Source: Kiritimatiellia bacterium
Lineage (GTDB): Bacteria > Verrucomicrobiota > Kiritimatiellia > UBA8416 > SLMC01
Direction of reading: 5' to 3'
NCBI GenBank assembly: GCA_007133745.1
Contig: SLMC01000350.1
Location: 1 to 10,249, forward strand
DNA length: 10,249 bases
The translations under genes were made by a program, and so were the position numbers. Of the stretch, positions 7,934 to 10,249 are shown in pieces (position 1 is the first letter of the stretch; every line of letters begins with the position of its first letter). The notes beneath the pieces are model-generated. The model was not told where the DNA came from. It saw nothing but the letters and a program-made list of their open reading frames with translations, and made no database searches.

Positions 7934-7972
7934 AAAAAAAAACGCGATTCCCCAGGGAAAAGGGGAATCGCG
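7934..7972 (-). terminator. Strong intrinsic terminator upstream of the TM1266-like gene
   Basis: CGCGATTCCCC (7943-7953) and GGGGAATCGCG (7962-7972) form a perfect 11-bp stem with an 8-nt loop. On the minus strand it is followed at once by nine T residues (complement of the A-run 7934-7942), the textbook form of a rho-independent terminator. It points toward the TM1266-like and TonB receptor genes but lies before them. It therefore either ends a short RNA made from the intergenic region or acts as an attenuator in the leader of those genes. No gene upstream on this strand in the window would need it. Confidence 0.85.
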
Positions 7973-8034
7973 CCTGTTACGCAGCGAACCTGTTCCCCCT
8001 TGTCTTCAGGCATAACGCCCTGAACTCAGGATCA
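7934..8034 (-). promoter_or_regulatory. Candidate attenuator or riboswitch-like leader RNA of the TM1266-like/TonB receptor unit
   Basis: Reading the minus strand from the predicted start near 8034, about 60 nt of structured, purine-rich RNA precede the intrinsic terminator. The segment AAGGGGGAA (complement of 7993-8001) can pair over nine consecutive positions, with one G-U, to UUCCCCUUU (complement of 7959-7967). That second segment is the distal part of the terminator's left arm plus the start of its loop, so this pairing and the terminator exclude each other. Upstream lie alternative pairings between CCTGA, TTCAGG and GCCTGAA (complement of 8005-8030) and between GCCTG and CAGGC. AACAGG occurs twice. 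I do not recognise a known riboswitch class: cobalamin, TPP, FMN and fluoride signatures are absent. A nickel/cobalt-sensing RNA is possible from context but I cannot confirm its consensus. A free-standing small RNA of about 100 nt is the main alternative. Confidence 0.45.
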
Positions 8035-8040
8035 ATCAAA

Positions 8041-8069
8041 AAAATAGCGCCATAACGCGATCAACACAA
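8041..8069 (-). promoter_or_regulatory. Candidate sigma-70-type promoter for the minus-strand leader
   Basis: On the minus strand, TTGTGT (complement of 8064-8069) and TATTTT (complement of 8041-8046) are separated by 17 bases. This matches 3 of 6 positions of the -35 consensus and 4 of 6 of the -10 consensus with ideal spacing. Transcription would start near 8034, about 100 nt before the end of the terminator T-run and about 190 nt before the TM1266-like start codon. The assignment rests on spacing and position; no sigma-54-type -24/-12 pair was found here. Confidence 0.4.
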
Positions 8070-8093
8070 GCGTTTTTTTTGCGAATTCGCTTG
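8067..8093. repeat. Nested palindrome next to the gyrB promoter
   Basis: A perfect 10-bp palindrome GCGAATTCGC (8081-8090) lies directly before the gyrB -35 candidate. An outer inverted repeat CAAGCG (8067-8072) with CGCTTG (8088-8093) overlaps it and encloses an eight-T tract (8073-8080). The T-tract could act as an AT-rich upstream element for the polymerase alpha subunit, and the palindrome could be an operator between the two divergent promoters. Both roles are inference. Confidence 0.3.
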
Positions 8094-8117
8094 ACCTATC
8101 CCCGGCTTTAATATAGT
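8091..8117 (+). promoter_or_regulatory. Candidate gyrB promoter
   Basis: TTGACC (8091-8096) and TATAGT (8112-8117) resemble -35 and -10 hexamers (5 of 6 matches each) with a short 15-base spacer. An overlapping TAATAT at 8109-8114 would leave only 12 bases. The predicted start near 8124 leaves a leader of about 35 nt before the gyrB ATG. An eight-T tract lies just upstream at 8073-8080. Confidence 0.45.
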
Positions 8118-8137
8118 TCTAAATCTTGCTGTTTTTC

Positions 8138-8152
8138 AGGAGGCCCAAAGGA
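8138..8152 (+). promoter_or_regulatory. Double Shine-Dalgarno region of gyrB
   Basis: Two purine-rich sites precede the gyrB ATG at 8159. AGGAGG (8138-8143) is a perfect match but 15 bases away, too far for ideal use. AAAGGA (8147-8152) is weaker but correctly spaced at six bases. The nearer site probably positions the ribosome, with the farther one perhaps acting as a standby site. Confidence 0.55.
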
Positions 8153-8158
8153 AAACCT

Positions 8159-10249
8159 ATGTCCGAAACGCTTACGCCCAAGAAATACGACGCCACGCAA
8201 ATAACGGTTCTGGAAGGTATCGAAGCGGTTCGCCTGCGACCGGCCATGTACATTGGCGACACCTCCGTGCGCGGCCTGCATCACTGCGTTTACGAAGTGC
8301 TCGACAACAGCATCGACGAAGCGCTCGGCGGATACTGCTCGAAAATATCATGTTCCATCAATTTGGACGGATCCGTAACCGTCAATGACGACGGACGCGG
8401 CATCCCGGTGGACATGCACGCCACGGAAAAGAAGCCGGCCGTCGAAGTGGTGCTGACCACCCTGCACGCAGGCGGCAAGTTCGACAACGACAGCTACAAG
8501 GTCTCCGGCGGCCTGCACGGGGTCGGCGTCTCGTGCGTCAACGCCTTGAGCGAATGGTTCGAGGTGGAAGTCCGCCGCGACGGCCAAGTCTATCATCAGC
8601 GATTCGAAAAAGGAAAGACCGCGTCCAAACTCGAAGTCATCGGACAAACCAAAGGCACCGGCACCCAGGTGACCTTTATGCCGGACGCCACGATCTTCTC
8701 GACCGCCCAATTCGAGTGGGATATCCTCGCCAATCGCATTCGCGAGCTGGCTTTCCTCAACAAGGGCGTCGAAATCAAGCTGGAACAGGAAGATCCCGCG
8801 CGCTCCGAAGTGTTTCTCTACGAAGGCGGCATTGTCGAATTCGTTCATCATCTGAACTCGTCCAGGACGCCGGTGCATCCCAAAGCGATCTCGCTCGACA
8901 AGGAGAAGGACGGCATCCAGATCGAAATTGCGATGCAATACACCGACGCCTACACCGAAAGCGTTTTTTCCTATTGCAACAACATCAACACGATCGAAGG
9001 CGGCACGCATCTCAGCGGGTTCCGCTCGGCGCTGACCCGAACCGTCAACGCCTACGCCAAAAAGAACAAGCTGATCAAGGACGACAAGGAAAGCATGTCC
9101 GGCGAAGACATCCGCGAAGGGTTGACCGCCATTGTCAGCGTCAAGGTACCGCGTCCCCAATTCGAGGGCCAAACCAAAACCAAACTGGGCAACAGCGAAG
9201 TCCAAGGCATCGTAGAGTCGATGGTCAACGAGGATCTCGGCGCCTTTCTCGAGGAAAACCCATCCGTCGCCAAACGAATCGTGGAAAAAGGGCTGGTGGC
9301 GGCCCGCGCGCGCGCGGCGGCCCGCAAGGCGCGAGATTTGACCCGCCGCAAAGGCGCGCTCGATTCCGCCGCCCTGCCCGGCAAACTGGCCGACTGCTCC
9401 GAACGCGATCCCGAAAAATGCGAACTCTACATTGTCGAGGGCGACAGCGCAGGCGGCTCGGCCAAGCAAGGCCGCAACCGCGAGTTCCAGGCCATCCTGC
9501 CGCTGCGCGGGAAAGTGCTTAACGTGGAAAAGGCGCGCCTGGACAAAATATTGAGCAACAACGAAATCCGAACTCTGGTCACAGCCATCGGAGCCGGCAT
9601 CGGCAAGGACGACTTCGATATCGACAAGGTACGCTACCGCAAAATCATCATCATGACCGACGCCGATGTCGACGGCGCCCATATCCGCACCCTGCTCCTG
9701 ACGTTTTTCTACCGGCAAATGACGCAACTCGTCGAACGCGGCTACATCTTCCTGGCTCAACCTCCTCTCTATAAAATCACCCGCAAAAAACACGAGGAAT
9801 ACGTGGACTCGGAAGACGTGATGACCCGCAAGCTCCTCGAAATCGGGTCCAACAACGTCGAGGCGGACAGTCCTTCCACAGGAAAAGTCTTCAAGGGAAA
9901 AGACTTGAACGCCGTCCTGAACGATCTGGTCGAGATGGAACATATCGGACGCAGCCTGGCCCGGAAGGGCATCGATTTTGACAGCTATCTTCAGTTGCGC
10001 CACAAGGAAACAGGACGCTTCCCGAAATTCCTGGTCACCATCAGCGCGGACGGCGCCATGGAACAGCAATACGTTTTTACCGATGCCGAACTGAAAACCC
10101 TGAGAGAAAGCCTGGAAACGCGATTGGGCCATGCGGTTGAAATCCTTTCCGAAGATCTCGGTCGCGAAGCGCAACCGGAAACGTTTTTCCGGTGGTCGGA
10201 AATCCATCATGCCGGTCCGCTGGCCAAAACCGTGACAGCTCTGGAAGAC
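8159..10249 (+). CDS. gyrB: DNA gyrase subunit B (3' end beyond window)
   Basis: 697 codons are present with no stop before the window end. GyrB is the ATPase/TOPRIM subunit of the type II topoisomerase that introduces negative supercoils. The GHKL ATPase domain shows EVLDN (E46, N50), DDGRGIP (77-83) and GGLHGVG (117-123); the transducer domain has the QTK loop at 338-340. The TOPRIM domain has EGDSAGG at 428-434 and the metal-binding DADVD at 501-505. After PPLYKI (535-540) a region of more than 145 residues precedes the still unseen C-terminal tail (the QRYKGLGEM motif is not reached); this is the long insert seen in many Gram-negative gyrases. The overall pattern favours GyrB over ParE, but the missing C-terminus leaves slight doubt. 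Start: the ATG at 8159 follows a correctly spaced AAAGGA and gives the expected short N-terminus before the YDATQITVLEG segment. The gene is divergent from the TM1266-like unit. Confidence 0.95.
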   Translation, partial: MSETLTPKKYDATQITVLEGIEAVRLRPAMYIGDTSVRGLHHCVYEVLDNSIDEALGGYCSKISCSINLDGSVTVNDDGRGIPVDMHATEKKPAVEVVLTTLHAGGKFDNDSYKVSGGLHGVGVSCVNALSEWFEVEVRRDGQVYHQRFEKGKTASKLEVIGQTKGTGTQVTFMPDATIFSTAQFEWDILANRIRELAFLNKGVEIKLEQEDPARSEVFLYEGGIVEFVHHLNSSRTPVHPKAISLDKEKDGIQIEIAMQYTDAYTESVFSYCNNINTIEGGTHLSGFRSALTRTVNAYAKKNKLIKDDKESMSGEDIREGLTAIVSVKVPRPQFEGQTKTKLGNSEVQGIVESMVNEDLGAFLEENPSVAKRIVEKGLVAARARAAARKARDLTRRKGALDSAALPGKLADCSERDPEKCELYIVEGDSAGGSAKQGRNREFQAILPLRGKVLNVEKARLDKILSNNEIRTLVTAIGAGIGKDDFDIDKVRYRKIIIMTDADVDGAHIRTLLLTFFYRQMTQLVERGYIFLAQPPLYKITRKKHEEYVDSEDVMTRKLLEIGSNNVEADSPSTGKVFKGKDLNAVLNDLVEMEHIGRSLARKGIDFDSYLQLRHKETGRFPKFLVTISADGAMEQQYVFTDAELKTLRESLETRLGHAVEILSEDLGREAQPETFFRWSEIHHAGPLAKTVTALED

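Noticed and set aside
7870..8013. 47-codon minus-strand open frame running through the leader, terminator and REP-like element
   Set aside because: A weak AGGG lies before the ATG, so a leader peptide is conceivable. However, the frame crosses the terminator T-run and the palindromic element, shows no run of a regulatory amino acid, and looks accidental.
7934..8034. Cobalamin riboswitch or signal recognition particle RNA in the minus-strand leader
   Set aside because: The cobalamin box, the CCACTG-like core and the GGAAGG-type SRP loop were looked for and are absent.
8054..8080. Plus-strand intrinsic terminator (AACGC/GCGTT stem followed by T residues)
   Set aside because: The stem has only five base pairs with an 11-nt loop, and no plus-strand gene ends upstream of it; the T-tract is better read as promoter-associated AT-rich DNA.
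8348..10210. 620-codon open frame on the minus strand opposite gyrB
   Set aside because: It is entirely antisense to a well-conserved gyrB and shows no family motif; it is a shadow of strong codon bias.

Overview
The window reads as chromosomal DNA from a GC-rich Gram-negative-type bacterium: it encodes a TonB-dependent outer-membrane receptor, a sigma-54 activator and a gyrase B of the long Gram-negative layout. Gene style and a REP-like palindromic element would suit a PVC-superphylum organism such as Kiritimatiellota or Lentisphaerota, but that is a low-confidence guess from a single window.

Layout. (i) 8-5465, plus strand: three genes joined by two ATGA stop/start overlaps. They encode a sigma-54-dependent activator with a helical-repeat N-terminus and a winged-helix C-terminus, a NicO-type nickel/cobalt transporter with a large periplasmic N-terminal domain, and a sodium:solute symporter-family permease. 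(ii) 5487-7844, minus strand and convergent with the first block: a TonB-dependent receptor, preceded in the same direction by an 83-residue ACT-like protein of the TM1266 family. (iii) 7845-8158: a dense divergent intergenic region. It holds a REP-like multi-hairpin element, a strong minus-strand intrinsic terminator in front of the TM1266-like gene, a candidate leader RNA with a competing antiterminator pairing, and back-to-back candidate promoters. (iv) 8159-10249, plus strand: the first 697 codons of gyrB, running off the window end.

Working model (inference). Blocks (i) and (ii) form a transition-metal handling locus, with a receptor at the outer membrane, a NicO transporter at the inner membrane, and dedicated control at both ends: a sigma-54 activator on one side, and an ACT-like protein plus a transcription-attenuated leader on the other. 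The metal is not fixed by sequence alone; nickel or cobalt is suggested only by the NicO family. gyrB is a housekeeping neighbour that happens to share the divergent promoter region. The best candidate for something undescribed is the roughly 100-nt leader with mutually exclusive terminator and antiterminator pairings upstream of the TM1266-like and TonB receptor genes.
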